Translations under genes and position numbers: made by a program | Notes under the pieces: model-generated | What the model saw: the letters and a program-made list of their open reading frames with translations, nothing else | The model's database searches: none | What the model was told of the DNA's origin: nothing | Shown here: positions 1 through 7,199 of the stretch, one piece after another | Numbering within the stretch: position 1 is the stretch's first letter | How the letters are laid out: each line of letters starts with the position of its first letter | DNA from: Nocardioides albus | GTDB taxonomy: Bacteria > Actinomycetota > Actinomycetes > Propionibacteriales > Nocardioidaceae | Length of the DNA: 64,000 nucleotides | Assembly (NCBI RefSeq): GCF_014648255.1 | Contig: NZ_BMQT01000003.1 | Coordinates: 248,001 to 312,000, forward strand | Direction: 5' to 3'

Positions 1-1
1 C

Positions 2-463
2 GGCCGGTTCACCGACTTCAGCGGGGTCGTCGAGATCGCCCCGGACCACCTGGAGAAGTCCCGCGTCGAGGCCGTCATCCGCGCAGCCTCGATCGACACC
101 GGCAGCCGGATGCGCGACGATCATCTTCGCAGCGGCGACTTTCTCGACGTCGCGGCGTTCCCCGAGATCGTCTACCGCTCGACCGGGCTCACCCCGGCCG
201 GATCAGACCGCTGGACCGTCCACGGGGACCTCTCGATGCACGGGCAGACCCGGTCCGTCGACCTCGACGTCACCTACCTCGGCACCGGCCCGGACGCCTG
301 GGGCGGCACCCGCGCCGCCTTCCGCGCAAGCGCCCAGCTGCGCCGCGAGGACTTCGCGATGAGCTACAACCAGGCCGTCGCCGCCGGCATCGCGGCCATC
401 GGTACGACCCTCAAGGTCGAGCTGGACATCCAGGCCGTCCAAGGCGACAGTCTCCCCACCTGA
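2..463 (+). CDS. YceI family protein (5' partial)
   Basis: The reading frame is open from base 2 and enters from outside the window. The visible part begins with GRFTDFSG, a hallmark of the YceI lipid-binding beta-barrel family, and continues through SGDFLDVAAFPEIVYRST and MHGQTRSVDL, which are typical YceI strands. YceI proteins bind isoprenoid-type lipids; the role here is unknown. About 153 C-terminal residues are present, close to a full YceI domain. The start codon and any signal peptide are not visible. A 21-bp repeat array begins directly after the stop codon. Confidence 0.85.
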   Translation, partial: GRFTDFSGVVEIAPDHLEKSRVEAVIRAASIDTGSRMRDDHLRSGDFLDVAAFPEIVYRSTGLTPAGSDRWTVHGDLSMHGQTRSVDLDVTYLGTGPDAWGGTRAAFRASAQLRREDFAMSYNQAVAAGIAAIGTTLKVELDIQAVQGDSLPT

Positions 464-568
464 GCCGAGACGTCACGTACGTCGGCCGAGACGTCACGTA
501 CGTCGGCCGAGACGTCAGTTGCGTCGGCCGAGACGTCAGTTGCGTCGGCCGAGACGTCAGTTGCGTCG
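464..568. repeat. Tandem array of five 21-bp repeats
   Basis: Five head-to-tail 21-bp units run without spacers: 464-484, 485-505, 506-526, 527-547 and 548-568. All begin gccgagacgtca. The first two continue cgtacgtcg and the last three gttgcgtcg, so there are two subtypes. The inverted complement of the unit (core gtgacgtctcggc) recurs inside a coding region at 18500-18575. The array starts right after the YceI stop codon. Confidence 0.95.
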
Positions 569-600
569 GCCGAGTTGGCAATGCGATGCCAACTCGGCCG
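567..600. terminator. 14-bp inverted repeat, possible hairpin terminator
   Basis: Perfect 14-bp arms (567-580, cggccgagttggca; 587-600) flank a 6-nt loop. It directly follows the 21-bp array and shares its gccgag start. It could end YceI transcription, but there is no T-run, and the resemblance to the palindromes after the next gene suggests it belongs to a dispersed repeat family. Confidence 0.6.
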
Positions 601-664
601 ACGGGGGTGACGCTTCGGCAGGGTGATCATTGGCGGCCGACTGAGACTCTGCGAATATGAGTCC

Positions 665-1570
665 ATGGAGCTGCGCCATCTTCGCTACTTCGTCGCGGTC
701 GCCGAGGAGCGACACTTCGGCCGGGCGGCCGAGCGGCTCCACATGGCGCAGCCGCCGCTGTCGCAGCAGATCCGCCAGCTCGAGGCCGAGCTCGGGCTGA
801 CCCTGCTGAGCCGGACGACGCGCCGGGTCGACCTGACCCCTGCGGGTGCGGCGTACCTGGATAGGGCGCGGGAGATCCTCGGGGCCGTGGACGCTGCGGC
901 TCACGAGGCCGCGAGCATCGCCTCGGGGCGGCGTGGGCGTCTGCTCATCGGGTGCGTCGGCTCGGCGACGTACTCGCTGCTCCCGGCCCTCGCCCGCACC
1001 TTGCGCGCCGAGCTTCCTGAGGTCGAGTTCGGCTTCCGGGGCGAGATGCTCTCACCGGACCAGGCCGCCGCACTCACCGACGGCACCCTCGACCTCGGCT
1101 TGCTCCGACCGCTCCCCCCGAACCTCTCCACCGGCCCCGGCCTCTCGATCACCCACCTACGCCGGGAGAGCCTGCTGGTGGCGATACCGAAGGAGCACCG
1201 GTTCGCCGGCCGTCGCCGCGTACGCATCGCCGACCTCGACGGCGAAGGCCTCGTCATCCACGCCGGCAGCGGCCGCTCGGCGATGAACGCGATGATCCAG
1301 GACCTCTTCGACGACGCCGGGATCCGCACCCACATCGCCCACGAGGTCGCCGAGACCTCCACTCTGGTCACCTTCGTCGCCGCCGGTCTCGGCGTCGCCA
1401 TCGTCCCCGAGCCCACCGCTGCCCTCGCCGTCCCGGGTGTCGTCTACGTCCCCCTCACCGGCACCCCTGGCGTCGAGCTCGTCGCCGCCACCCGCGCCGG
1501 CGACGAGAGCCCACTCCTCACCCGCGCGCTCGCCATCCTGGCCGAGTCGGCGCGAACTGACGAGAAATGA
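665..1570 (+). CDS. LysR-family transcriptional regulator
   Basis: A 301-residue LysR regulator: an N-terminal winged helix-turn-helix beginning MELRHLRYF, the usual start in the CatR/BenM branch, then a substrate-binding domain (about 90-295). In-frame starts upstream exist (623), but position 665 gives the family-standard N-terminus. It closely resembles the CatR-like regulator at 21709 in the HTH, so an aromatic-acid effector is plausible but not shown. No target gene is adjacent on its strand. Its last codons (AESARTDEK) lie inside a repeat carrying gccgagtcggc, so the C-terminus has probably been set by repeat insertion. Confidence 0.88.
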   Translation: MELRHLRYFVAVAEERHFGRAAERLHMAQPPLSQQIRQLEAELGLTLLSRTTRRVDLTPAGAAYLDRAREILGAVDAAAHEAASIASGRRGRLLIGCVGSATYSLLPALARTLRAELPEVEFGFRGEMLSPDQAAALTDGTLDLGLLRPLPPNLSTGPGLSITHLRRESLLVAIPKEHRFAGRRRVRIADLDGEGLVIHAGSGRSAMNAMIQDLFDDAGIRTHIAHEVAETSTLVTFVAAGLGVAIVPEPTAALAVPGVVYVPLTGTPGVELVAATRAGDESPLLTRALAILAESARTDEK

Positions 1571-1571
1571 C

Positions 1572-1636
1572 GCCGAGTCGGCTCGTCATGACGAGCCGAC
1601 TCGGCAAGGATTTCGGTCAGAACGAGCCGACTCGGC
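1572..1636. repeat. 34-bp perfect palindrome plus extra half copy
   Basis: 1572-1605 is a perfect 34-bp palindrome (half-site gccgagtcggctcgtca). Another copy of one arm (acgagccgactcggc) lies at 1622-1636, and a further gccgagtcggc occurs at the end of the LysR gene near 1542. It sits between convergent genes (LysR and AraC) and could act as a bidirectional terminator. It resembles the hairpin at 567-600 on the other side of the LysR gene. Confidence 0.85.
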
Positions 1637-1646
1637 GCGGAGGGGG

Positions 1647-2591
1647 TCAGCGGCAACGGAGGGTCTGCGACGGGGCAACGCCGTAAGCCTGGCGGTAGGC
1701 GGCGGCGAAGCGGCCGAGGTGGGTGAAGCCCCAGCGGTAGGCGACCTCGGCGACGGTGTCGCCACGGCTGGCGAGGAGGTCGGCGTGGACCCGTTCGAGG
1801 CGGATCTCCTGTAGCTTCTGGGTCGGGGTGCGGCCGAGGTAGCGCTGGAAGCCCTGCTGGAGGCGGCGGATGCCGACGTCGGCCTCGCGGGCGAGATCGG
1901 AGACGGCCCACTCCCTGGCCGGGTCGGCCTCTATGGCCTCGACGACGCGGGACACGATCCGGGGCTGGACGGAGCCGACGGCCGGCTCCTCGGGGAAGCA
2001 GGCGGCGACGAAGGCCGCGGTCAGCGTGCCCGCCAATCGGCGGCGTACCCGCTCGTCGCCCACCAGGGCCGGGTTGCGCATCGTCTCGGTGCCGAGCGAG
2101 CCGAGCAGACCGATCCAAGCCCGGGCGCCGTCGGCACGCAGGTCGAGCTGGGCGGGCAGCCGGTCGGTGTGCAGGCCGACCAGGGCCGCCACCTCCTCGA
2201 CCAGGTAGTCACGGTCGACCCGCATCCCGACGATGGAGCAGTCGGCCGACCAGCGGGTCATCTTGGTCTGCCGGTCGGGAGGGCACACCGTCGCCTGGCC
2301 GTCGAGGGAGAGCACGTGGGCACCACCGACGTTGGCCTCGAGCACACCGCTGCGCGGGACGTTGACCGCCCAGGCACCTGGATGCTCCGACTCCACCGAG
2401 ACCTCCGCGCCCCAGCCGATCCGGGTCAGCCGGACGGGGCCGAGGTCGACCGCACGCAGCTCCGCCGGCCGCGCGGGCCGGCCGCGCATGATCAGGGCAT
2501 GCGGGAAGTACGCCCGGGCGACCTCGTCAGAGAAGCTCTCCATGTCGCCGGACGAGCCGGATGATGCGGTGAGAGTGCTGGTCACGCCCAT
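1647..2591 (-). CDS. AraC-family regulator, probable activator of the phenol hydroxylase genes
   Basis: 314 residues. The N-terminal part (about 30-210) looks like the AraC-binding-like cupin domain (VDRDYLVEEVAALVG region), and the C-terminal 100 residues hold the double HTH (SDLAREADVGIRRLQQGF, then VAEVAYRWGFTHLGRFAAAY). It is transcribed divergently from the flavin reductase and oxygenase genes. In Rhodococcus, phenol hydroxylase genes pheA2A1 lie next to an AraC-family activator (PheR), so the same role is inferred. Its start is supported by the divergent promoter region 2592-2780. Confidence 0.85.
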   Translation of the reverse strand: MGVTSTLTASSGSSGDMESFSDEVARAYFPHALIMRGRPARPAELRAVDLGPVRLTRIGWGAEVSVESEHPGAWAVNVPRSGVLEANVGGAHVLSLDGQATVCPPDRQTKMTRWSADCSIVGMRVDRDYLVEEVAALVGLHTDRLPAQLDLRADGARAWIGLLGSLGTETMRNPALVGDERVRRRLAGTLTAAFVAACFPEEPAVGSVQPRIVSRVVEAIEADPAREWAVSDLAREADVGIRRLQQGFQRYLGRTPTQKLQEIRLERVHADLLASRGDTVAEVAYRWGFTHLGRFAAAYRQAYGVAPSQTLRCR

Positions 2592-2669
2592 CTGTCACCC
2601 CCTAGTGACGTCCTTCACATTAACAGCGCATCCACCCCTCGCCGAGGGCGTCCGGAAACCCGGTGCGCA

Positions 2670-2718
2670 ATCCGGATAGCCCGTTCGCCCAGCGGATCGC
2701 CGCCCTCGTGATCCGGAT
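2670..2718. promoter_or_regulatory. Direct repeat of atccggat upstream of phenol hydroxylase genes
   Basis: The octamer atccggat occurs at 2670-2677 and 2711-2718, 41 bp apart, in the divergent region between the AraC gene and the flavin reductase gene. The two copies extend to a looser match, followed by ag after two bases. About four helical turns separate them, which would suit AraC-type binding. The function is inferred. Confidence 0.35.
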
Positions 2719-2780
2719 CTAGCGTCGCCTCCAACGTGACCGCCGCCACACATGCGCGGCCCCGACGGAGGAGGAGCTCC

Positions 2781-3356
2781 ATGGACCCACGCACCCTGCG
2801 GTCGACCTTCGGCCGCTTCGCGACCGGCGTCACCGTGATCACCTGCAGCACCCCTGACGGCGCCCACCACGGCGCCACGGTCACGGCCTTCACCCCGATC
2901 TCGCTCGACCCGCCGCTGGTGCAGGTCGCTCTGACGCGTACGTCCAAGGCGGCCGCCTATCTCGAGGGCGAGGCCTTCGCGGTCAACGTCCTCGCCGCCG
3001 ACCAGAGCGATGTCGCCATGCACTTCGCCGGCCGCCCCTGCAGCGACCCGCTCCCCTGGCGCGAGGGCGCGACGGCGCCGCGGCTGGGCGGGACGGCCGC
3101 GACGCTGGTGTGCCGGCCGTGGCGTACCAACGACGGCGGGGACCACCTGCTGTTCCTCGGGGAGGTCGTCGAGGTGATCACCACCGACCGCAAGCCACTG
3201 CTCTTCCACGACAGCGCCTTCCACCACATCGGAAATCCGTCCTCCGAGGTCGTCTGGCTCGGCTGCCAGGACGACCCGAACACCGGCTGGTTCGACGCGA
3301 CCACGTCGTTCACCGCCATCGAAGTCCCCGCAATCCCGCGATCCACCCACTACTGA
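2781..3356 (+). CDS. pheA2: Flavin reductase of a two-component monooxygenase
   Basis: 191-residue flavin reductase (HpaC/PheA2-type, FMN-binding split barrel). Motifs include [12 protein letters not shown] near the N-terminus and the GATVTAF and [10 protein letters not shown] segments that bind flavin. It supplies reduced flavin to the oxygenase encoded 31 bp downstream. The start at 2781 was chosen because a strong Shine-Dalgarno (ggaggaggagc) lies just before it; an earlier in-frame ATG at 2736 would add a basic, non-family extension. The pairing with the oxygenase and the divergent AraC gene matches phenol hydroxylase loci. Confidence 0.88.
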   Translation: MDPRTLRSTFGRFATGVTVITCSTPDGAHHGATVTAFTPISLDPPLVQVALTRTSKAAAYLEGEAFAVNVLAADQSDVAMHFAGRPCSDPLPWREGATAPRLGGTAATLVCRPWRTNDGGDHLLFLGEVVEVITTDRKPLLFHDSAFHHIGNPSSEVVWLGCQDDPNTGWFDATTSFTAIEVPAIPRSTHY

Positions 3357-3387
3357 TCCGACCGAGATCCGATCCAAGGAGAAGACC

Positions 3388-4971
3388 ATGACCGACACCC
3401 TCGCCCCGGAGACACAGCCCAACGGGTCGCCGACCGTCAATCCGGCGGCCGGCTCGCCCGCCAACCAGCAGACCAACTTCGCCTCCCGCCCGATGACCGG
3501 CGACGAGTACATCGAGAGCCTGCGCGATGGCCGCGAGATCTACCTGCACGGCGAGCGGGTCGAGGACGTCACCACGCACCCGGCCTTCCGCAACCCGGTG
3601 CGGATGACCGCGCGCCTCTACGACGCGCTCCACACCGGTCCGCACGTCGACGAGCTCACCGTCCCGACCGACACCGGCAACGGCGGCATCACGATGCCGT
3701 TCTTCAAGACGCCGACGTCCTCGGCCGACCTGCTCAAGGAGCGCGACGCGATCGCACGCTGGGCCCGGATGACGTACGGCTGGATGGGCCGCTCCCCCGA
3801 CTACAAGGCCAGCTTCCTCGGCACCCTGCACGCCAACAAGGAGCTGTACGCCCCGTTCCAGGACAACGCCGAGCGCTGGTACCGCGAGTCCCAGGAGAAG
3901 GTTCTCTACTGGAACCACGCGATCATCAACCCGCCGGTCGACCGCCAGCTGCCGCCGGACGAGGTCGGCGACGTCTACATGAAGGTCGAGAAGGAGACCG
4001 ACGCCGGCCTGATCGTCTCCGGCGCCAAGGTCGTCGCGACGGGCTCAGCGATCACCAACTACAACTTCATCGCCCACTACGGCCTGCCGATCCGCAAGAA
4101 GCAGTTCGCGCTGATCTGCACCGTCCCGATGGACTCCCCCGGCATCAAGCTGATCTGCCGCTCCTCCTACACCGAGCAGGCTGCGCAGAACGGCGAGCCG
4201 TTCGACTACCCGCTGTCGAGCCGGATGGACGAGAACGACACCATCTTCATCTTCGACAAGGTGCTCGTGCCCTGGGAGAACGTCTTCATGTACGGCGACG
4301 TGGAGCGGATCAACTCGTTCTTCCCGCAGTCGGGGTTCCTGCCGCGGTTCACCTTCCAGGGCTGCACACGCCTGGCCGTCAAGCTCGACTTCATCGCCGG
4401 CCTGCTGATGAAGGCGCTCGACGCCACCGGCTCGGGCGGCTTCCGCGGCGTACAGACCCGGGTGGGTGAGGTGATCGGCTGGCGCAACCTGTTCTGGTCG
4501 CTCACCGAGTCGATGGCGCGCGACCCCGAGCCGTGGGTCGGCGACGCGGTCATCCCGAAGCTGGAGTACGGCCTGACGTACCGGATGTTCATGATCCACG
4601 GCTATCCGCGGGTCAAGGAGATCATCGAGCAGGACGTCGCCTCCGGGCTGATCTACCTGCCCTCCGGCGCCGCCGACTTCAAGAGCCCCGAGGTGCGGCC
4701 GTACCTGGACAAGTACGTCCGCGGCTCCAACGGCATCACCGCCGTTGACCGGGTCAAGGTCATGAAGGCCCTGTGGGACTCGATCGGCTCCGAGTTCGGC
4801 GGCCGTCACGAGCTCTACGAGCGCAACTACTCCGGCAACCACGAGAACGTGAAGGCCGAGCTCCTCTTCGCCGCCCAGAACCGCGGCGGGGCGGACGCCA
4901 TGAGGGGCCTCGCGGATGAGTTCCTGGCGGAGTACGACCTCGACGGCTGGACCGTGCCCGACCTGTTCTGA
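3388..4971 (+). CDS. pheA1: FADH2-dependent phenol hydroxylase large component (HpaB/PheA1 family)
   Basis: 527 residues, the typical length of the HpaB/PheA1 family of flavin-dependent aromatic hydroxylases with an acyl-CoA dehydrogenase-like fold. Recognisable segments include [19 protein letters not shown] at the N-terminus, the central [21 protein letters not shown], and [15 protein letters not shown]. It hydroxylates a phenolic ring at the ortho position using FADH2 and O2, here most likely phenol to catechol, feeding the cat genes at 22617-24919. AAGGAG precedes the ATG. An alternative substrate such as 4-hydroxyphenylacetate or a chlorophenol cannot be excluded from sequence alone. Confidence 0.85.
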   Translation: MTDTLAPETQPNGSPTVNPAAGSPANQQTNFASRPMTGDEYIESLRDGREIYLHGERVEDVTTHPAFRNPVRMTARLYDALHTGPHVDELTVPTDTGNGGITMPFFKTPTSSADLLKERDAIARWARMTYGWMGRSPDYKASFLGTLHANKELYAPFQDNAERWYRESQEKVLYWNHAIINPPVDRQLPPDEVGDVYMKVEKETDAGLIVSGAKVVATGSAITNYNFIAHYGLPIRKKQFALICTVPMDSPGIKLICRSSYTEQAAQNGEPFDYPLSSRMDENDTIFIFDKVLVPWENVFMYGDVERINSFFPQSGFLPRFTFQGCTRLAVKLDFIAGLLMKALDATGSGGFRGVQTRVGEVIGWRNLFWSLTESMARDPEPWVGDAVIPKLEYGLTYRMFMIHGYPRVKEIIEQDVASGLIYLPSGAADFKSPEVRPYLDKYVRGSNGITAVDRVKVMKALWDSIGSEFGGRHELYERNYSGNHENVKAELLFAAQNRGGADAMRGLADEFLAEYDLDGWTVPDLF

Positions 4972-4984
4972 CCGGCTCCATCTC

Positions 4985-5022
4985 GCTGAGGACGGCGCCT
5001 TCGGCCGGGCGCCGTCCTCAGC
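4985..5022. terminator. Bidirectional hairpin terminator
   Basis: Perfect 14-bp arms (4985-4998, gctgaggacggcgc; 5009-5022) around a 10-nt loop, between the convergent oxygenase gene and the small membrane protein gene. The stop codon of the latter lies within the right arm. There is no long T-run, which is usual in high-GC actinobacteria. Confidence 0.7.
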
Positions 5023-5353
5023 GCAGCACGAACCAGAGGCCCACGACGGCGGGCACGATCCCGAGGATCAGCCACGGCGTGAACGGGCTGCGGCGGTGGA
5101 TGAGGAAGCCTCCGGCCAGGCCGAGCACCCCGAAGGCCGCCGCGATGATGCACAGCCCGATCCGCGAGCTCTGGTAGACCGGGTCGATCGCCACGGCGCC
5201 GAGGGCCATCCCCACCGCCAGATGGGCGACGGTGAACACGACGAGCACGGAAGCGACCCACTGCTGAACGTGAGTGAGCGACTTGTCGTTGACCGGCCGG
5301 ATGGGGTTGTCCGGGTCCATCAGGTGGCGTGGTCGTCGCGGTTGCTCGTTCAC
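5018..5353 (-). CDS. Small three-helix membrane protein
   Basis: 111 residues with a GTG start at 5353 preceded by a gagga-type ribosome binding site; an internal ATG at 5320 is the alternative. After a short polar N-terminus there are three hydrophobic segments: about 32-54, 65-85 and 92-110. I do not recognise the family. It is divergent from the OhrR-type regulator gene, whose start lies 57 bp away, so the two probably share a controlled promoter region (palindromes at 5377-5409). A longer open frame upstream overlaps the regulator and is unlikely. Confidence 0.7.
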   Translation of the reverse strand: MNEQPRRPRHLMDPDNPIRPVNDKSLTHVQQWVASVLVVFTVAHLAVGMALGAVAIDPVYQSSRIGLCIIAAAFGVLGLAGGFLIHRRSPFTPWLILGIVPAVVGLWFVLR

Positions 5354-5376
5354 GTTCCCATCCTCGCAGACAGATT

Positions 5377-5409
5377 GTTTGCACACAAACTGTTGGTACG
5401 ATAACCAAC
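5377..5409. promoter_or_regulatory. Two short palindromes before the OhrR-type regulator
   Basis: gtttg-caca-caaac occupies 5377-5390, and gttggt-acgata-accaac occupies 5392-5409, ending at the ATG at 5410. They fill the divergent gap and are good candidates for autoregulatory MarR/OhrR operators. This is an inference from symmetry and position. Confidence 0.5.
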
Positions 5410-5886
5410 ATGTCGATGAAGAAGGATCCGCTCGCGGAGATCGAGAACCCGCTGGCCCTCGATCAGCAGGTCTGCTTCGGCCTGGCCGTCGCCGCACGCA
5501 GCGTCATCGGCCTCTACCGCCCTCTACTCGAGCCGCTGGGCCTGACCCATCCGCAGTATCTGGTCATGCTGGCCCTCTGGGAGGAGGAGCCGCTCCGCGT
5601 CTCCGAGCTGGGCCGCAAGGTGCAGCTCGACCCCGGCACTCTCTCTCCGCTGCTCAAGCGCCTCGAAGCCCAGGGCTACGTACGCCGCGAGCGCAACAAG
5701 TCCGACGAGCGCTCGCTCGCCGTCGTCCTGACCAATCAGGGGCGCGCGCTGCGCGATGACGCCGAGAAGATCCCGCCCGCAATCGTCGAACGTCTCGACA
5801 TGAACGTCGACGACCTCATGGAGCTGCACCGGCGACTGCTGGAGGTCATCGCCGCAGCGACCCGTGAACCAGCCAAAGAGGCATAG
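5410..5886 (+). CDS. MarR-family regulator of OhrR type
   Basis: 158 residues. The sequence LDQQVCFGLAVAARSVIGLY followed by RPLLEPLGLTHPQYLVMLALWE is characteristic of OhrR, the organic-peroxide sensor. The reactive N-terminal cysteine of that family is present (Cys22). The winged helix follows (VSELGRKVQLDPGTLSPLLKRLE and RRERNKSDERS). OhrR normally represses the peroxidase gene ohr, but no ohr gene is in the window; neighbours are a small membrane protein and an SDR. ATG at 5410 gives the family-length N-terminus; 5416 is an alternative. Confidence 0.85.
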   Translation: MSMKKDPLAEIENPLALDQQVCFGLAVAARSVIGLYRPLLEPLGLTHPQYLVMLALWEEEPLRVSELGRKVQLDPGTLSPLLKRLEAQGYVRRERNKSDERSLAVVLTNQGRALRDDAEKIPPAIVERLDMNVDDLMELHRRLLEVIAAATREPAKEA

Positions 5887-5925
5887 GTCACCTATACAAA
5901 TCGGAAGAGAGCACCCTCCCGTCAG

Positions 5926-5953
5926 CGTTACTTGAATGTTGGATCAAGTAACG
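5926..5953. promoter_or_regulatory. 10-bp inverted repeat upstream of SDR gene
   Basis: cgttacttga (5926-5935) and tcaagtaacg (5944-5953) flank 8 nt. It lies in the 104-bp gap between the OhrR-type gene and the SDR gene, 37 bp before the start codon. It has no T-run and AT-rich arms, so an operator is more likely than a terminator. Confidence 0.5.
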
Positions 5954-5990
5954 CCCGGACTCTGGCCCGGACAGATACGAGGAGGAAGAC

Positions 5991-6746
5991 ATGACGTTCG
6001 AGAACAAGGTCGCCCTGGTGACCGGTGGCGGCAGCGGACTCGGGGAGGCGATCGCGAAGGAGCTCGCCGGACTGGGTGCGAAGGTCGTGATCACCGACAT
6101 CAACCTCGACTCGGCGACCCGGGTCGCCGAGGAGATCAAGGCCGGCGGCGGCGAGGCGAGCGCGCTGCGAGCCGACACCTCGAAGGCCGAGGACGCTGAG
6201 CGTTCGGTCGCGTTCGCCGTCGAGACGTACGGAAAGCTCAACTACGCCGTCAACAACGCCGGCATCGGCGGCGCACCGGCACCCGTCGGCGAGCTGGACA
6301 CCAGCGACTGGGACCGCGTCGTCGGCATCAACCTCTCCGGGGTCGCGTACGGCCTGCGCTACCAGATCCCGGAGCTGATCAAGGCCGGCGCAGGCGAGTC
6401 CGCCATCGTGAACATGGCCTCGATCCACGGCGAGGTGGCCGCCCTGGGCAACGCCGCCTACACCGCGACCAAGCACGCGGTCGTCGGCCTCACCAAGAAC
6501 GCCGCCGCCGAGTACGGTCCGGCCGGACTGCGGATCAACGCCGTCGGCCCCGGTTACATCGACACCCCGCTGGTCCAGGCGACGGCCGACGACAGCGCTC
6601 GCGAGGCCCTCGCCGCCAAGCACCCGCTGGGCCGCCTCGGCCGCCCCGAGGAGATCGCCACGGTCGTCCGATTCCTGCTCTCCGAGGACGCCTCGTTCGT
6701 CACCGGTGCGTACTGGCTGATCGACGGCGGCTACACGACCGTCTGA
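5991..6746 (+). CDS. SDR-family oxidoreductase
   Basis: 251-residue classical short-chain dehydrogenase/reductase. It has the NAD(P) motif TGGGSGLG near residue 10, NNAGIG, the catalytic serine in NMASIHG, and YTATK as the Tyr-x3-Lys pair. The acidic residue at the end of beta-2 (VITDIN) favours NAD(H). A strong gaggaggaag ribosome binding site precedes the ATG. The substrate is unknown. It may be controlled through the palindrome at 5926-5953 and is not obviously part of the aromatic pathway. Confidence 0.88.
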   Translation: MTFENKVALVTGGGSGLGEAIAKELAGLGAKVVITDINLDSATRVAEEIKAGGGEASALRADTSKAEDAERSVAFAVETYGKLNYAVNNAGIGGAPAPVGELDTSDWDRVVGINLSGVAYGLRYQIPELIKAGAGESAIVNMASIHGEVAALGNAAYTATKHAVVGLTKNAAAEYGPAGLRINAVGPGYIDTPLVQATADDSAREALAAKHPLGRLGRPEEIATVVRFLLSEDASFVTGAYWLIDGGYTTV

Positions 6747-6762
6747 TTCTGTCGCCCCACCC

Positions 6763-7110
6763 TCAACGCGGGGCCAGCGTGCCGGCGAGCGAGTCGAGGA
6801 CGCCGGGGACGATGGAGAAGTAGGCCCACCGGCCGCGCTGCTCGCGGGCGACGAGGCCTGCCTCTACCAGCAGCTTCATGTGATGAGAGACCGTCGGCTG
6901 CGACAGCCCGACCGGCTCGGTGAGGTCGCAGACGCACGCCTCCCGGCCCTCGGACGCCGCGATGATCGAGAGCAGCTTGACCCGGTTGGGGTCGCCGAGC
7001 GCCTTGAACATCCGGGCCAGCACCTCGGCCTGGCCGTCATCGAGAACACCCGCGGTCACCGGCGAGCAGCACACGACAGCGTGGGACGGGAGCACGGGAA
7101 GAGCGGTCAT
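6763..7110 (-). CDS. arsR: ArsR-family arsenic-responsive repressor
   Basis: 115 residues, a winged-helix ArsR/SmtB repressor with the recognition helix VGLSQPTVSHHMKLL. Arsenite-binding cysteines are visible as ACVCDL (Cys59, Cys61) at the start of the DNA-binding helix, plus a Cys14-Cys15 pair near the N-terminus as in some actinobacterial ArsR proteins. It is divergent from a flavoprotein gene. Two inverted ArsR boxes lie in the 89-bp gap. Confidence 0.92.
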   Translation of the reverse strand: MTALPVLPSHAVVCCSPVTAGVLDDGQAEVLARMFKALGDPNRVKLLSIIAASEGREACVCDLTEPVGLSQPTVSHHMKLLVEAGLVAREQRGRWAYFSIVPGVLDSLAGTLAPR

Positions 7111-7133
7111 GAGGACGAGTCTAGCGAACGATA

Positions 7134-7186
7134 TTGACGAACGTCGATACGTCGCCTAGTGTCGCCGTCATATCGACGTTCTTGAA
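7134..7186 (+). promoter_or_regulatory. Promoter and paired inverted ArsR boxes
   Basis: A near-consensus promoter for the plus-strand flavoprotein gene is visible: TTGACG at 7134-7139, 17-bp spacer, TAGTGT at 7157-7162. The element ttgacgaacgtcgata (7134-7149) overlaps the -35. Its inverted copy tatcgacgttcttgaa (7171-7186) matches at 14 of 16 positions. Two opposed boxes bracketing the -35/-10 region fit repression by the divergent ArsR. Confidence 0.7.
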
Positions 7187-7199
7187 TCTGAGGAGCATC

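Noticed and set aside
464..568. CRISPR-like array
   Set aside because: Units are adjacent with no spacers and there are no cas genes; it is a tandem repeat.
1572..1605. Transposon terminal inverted repeat pair with 567-600
   Set aside because: No transposase and no target-site duplication were seen; arms are similar, not identical.
3388..4971. 4-hydroxyphenylacetate hydroxylase assignment
   Set aside because: No homoprotocatechuate (hpa) genes follow, while an AraC regulator and catechol genes fit phenol hydroxylase better; not excluded.
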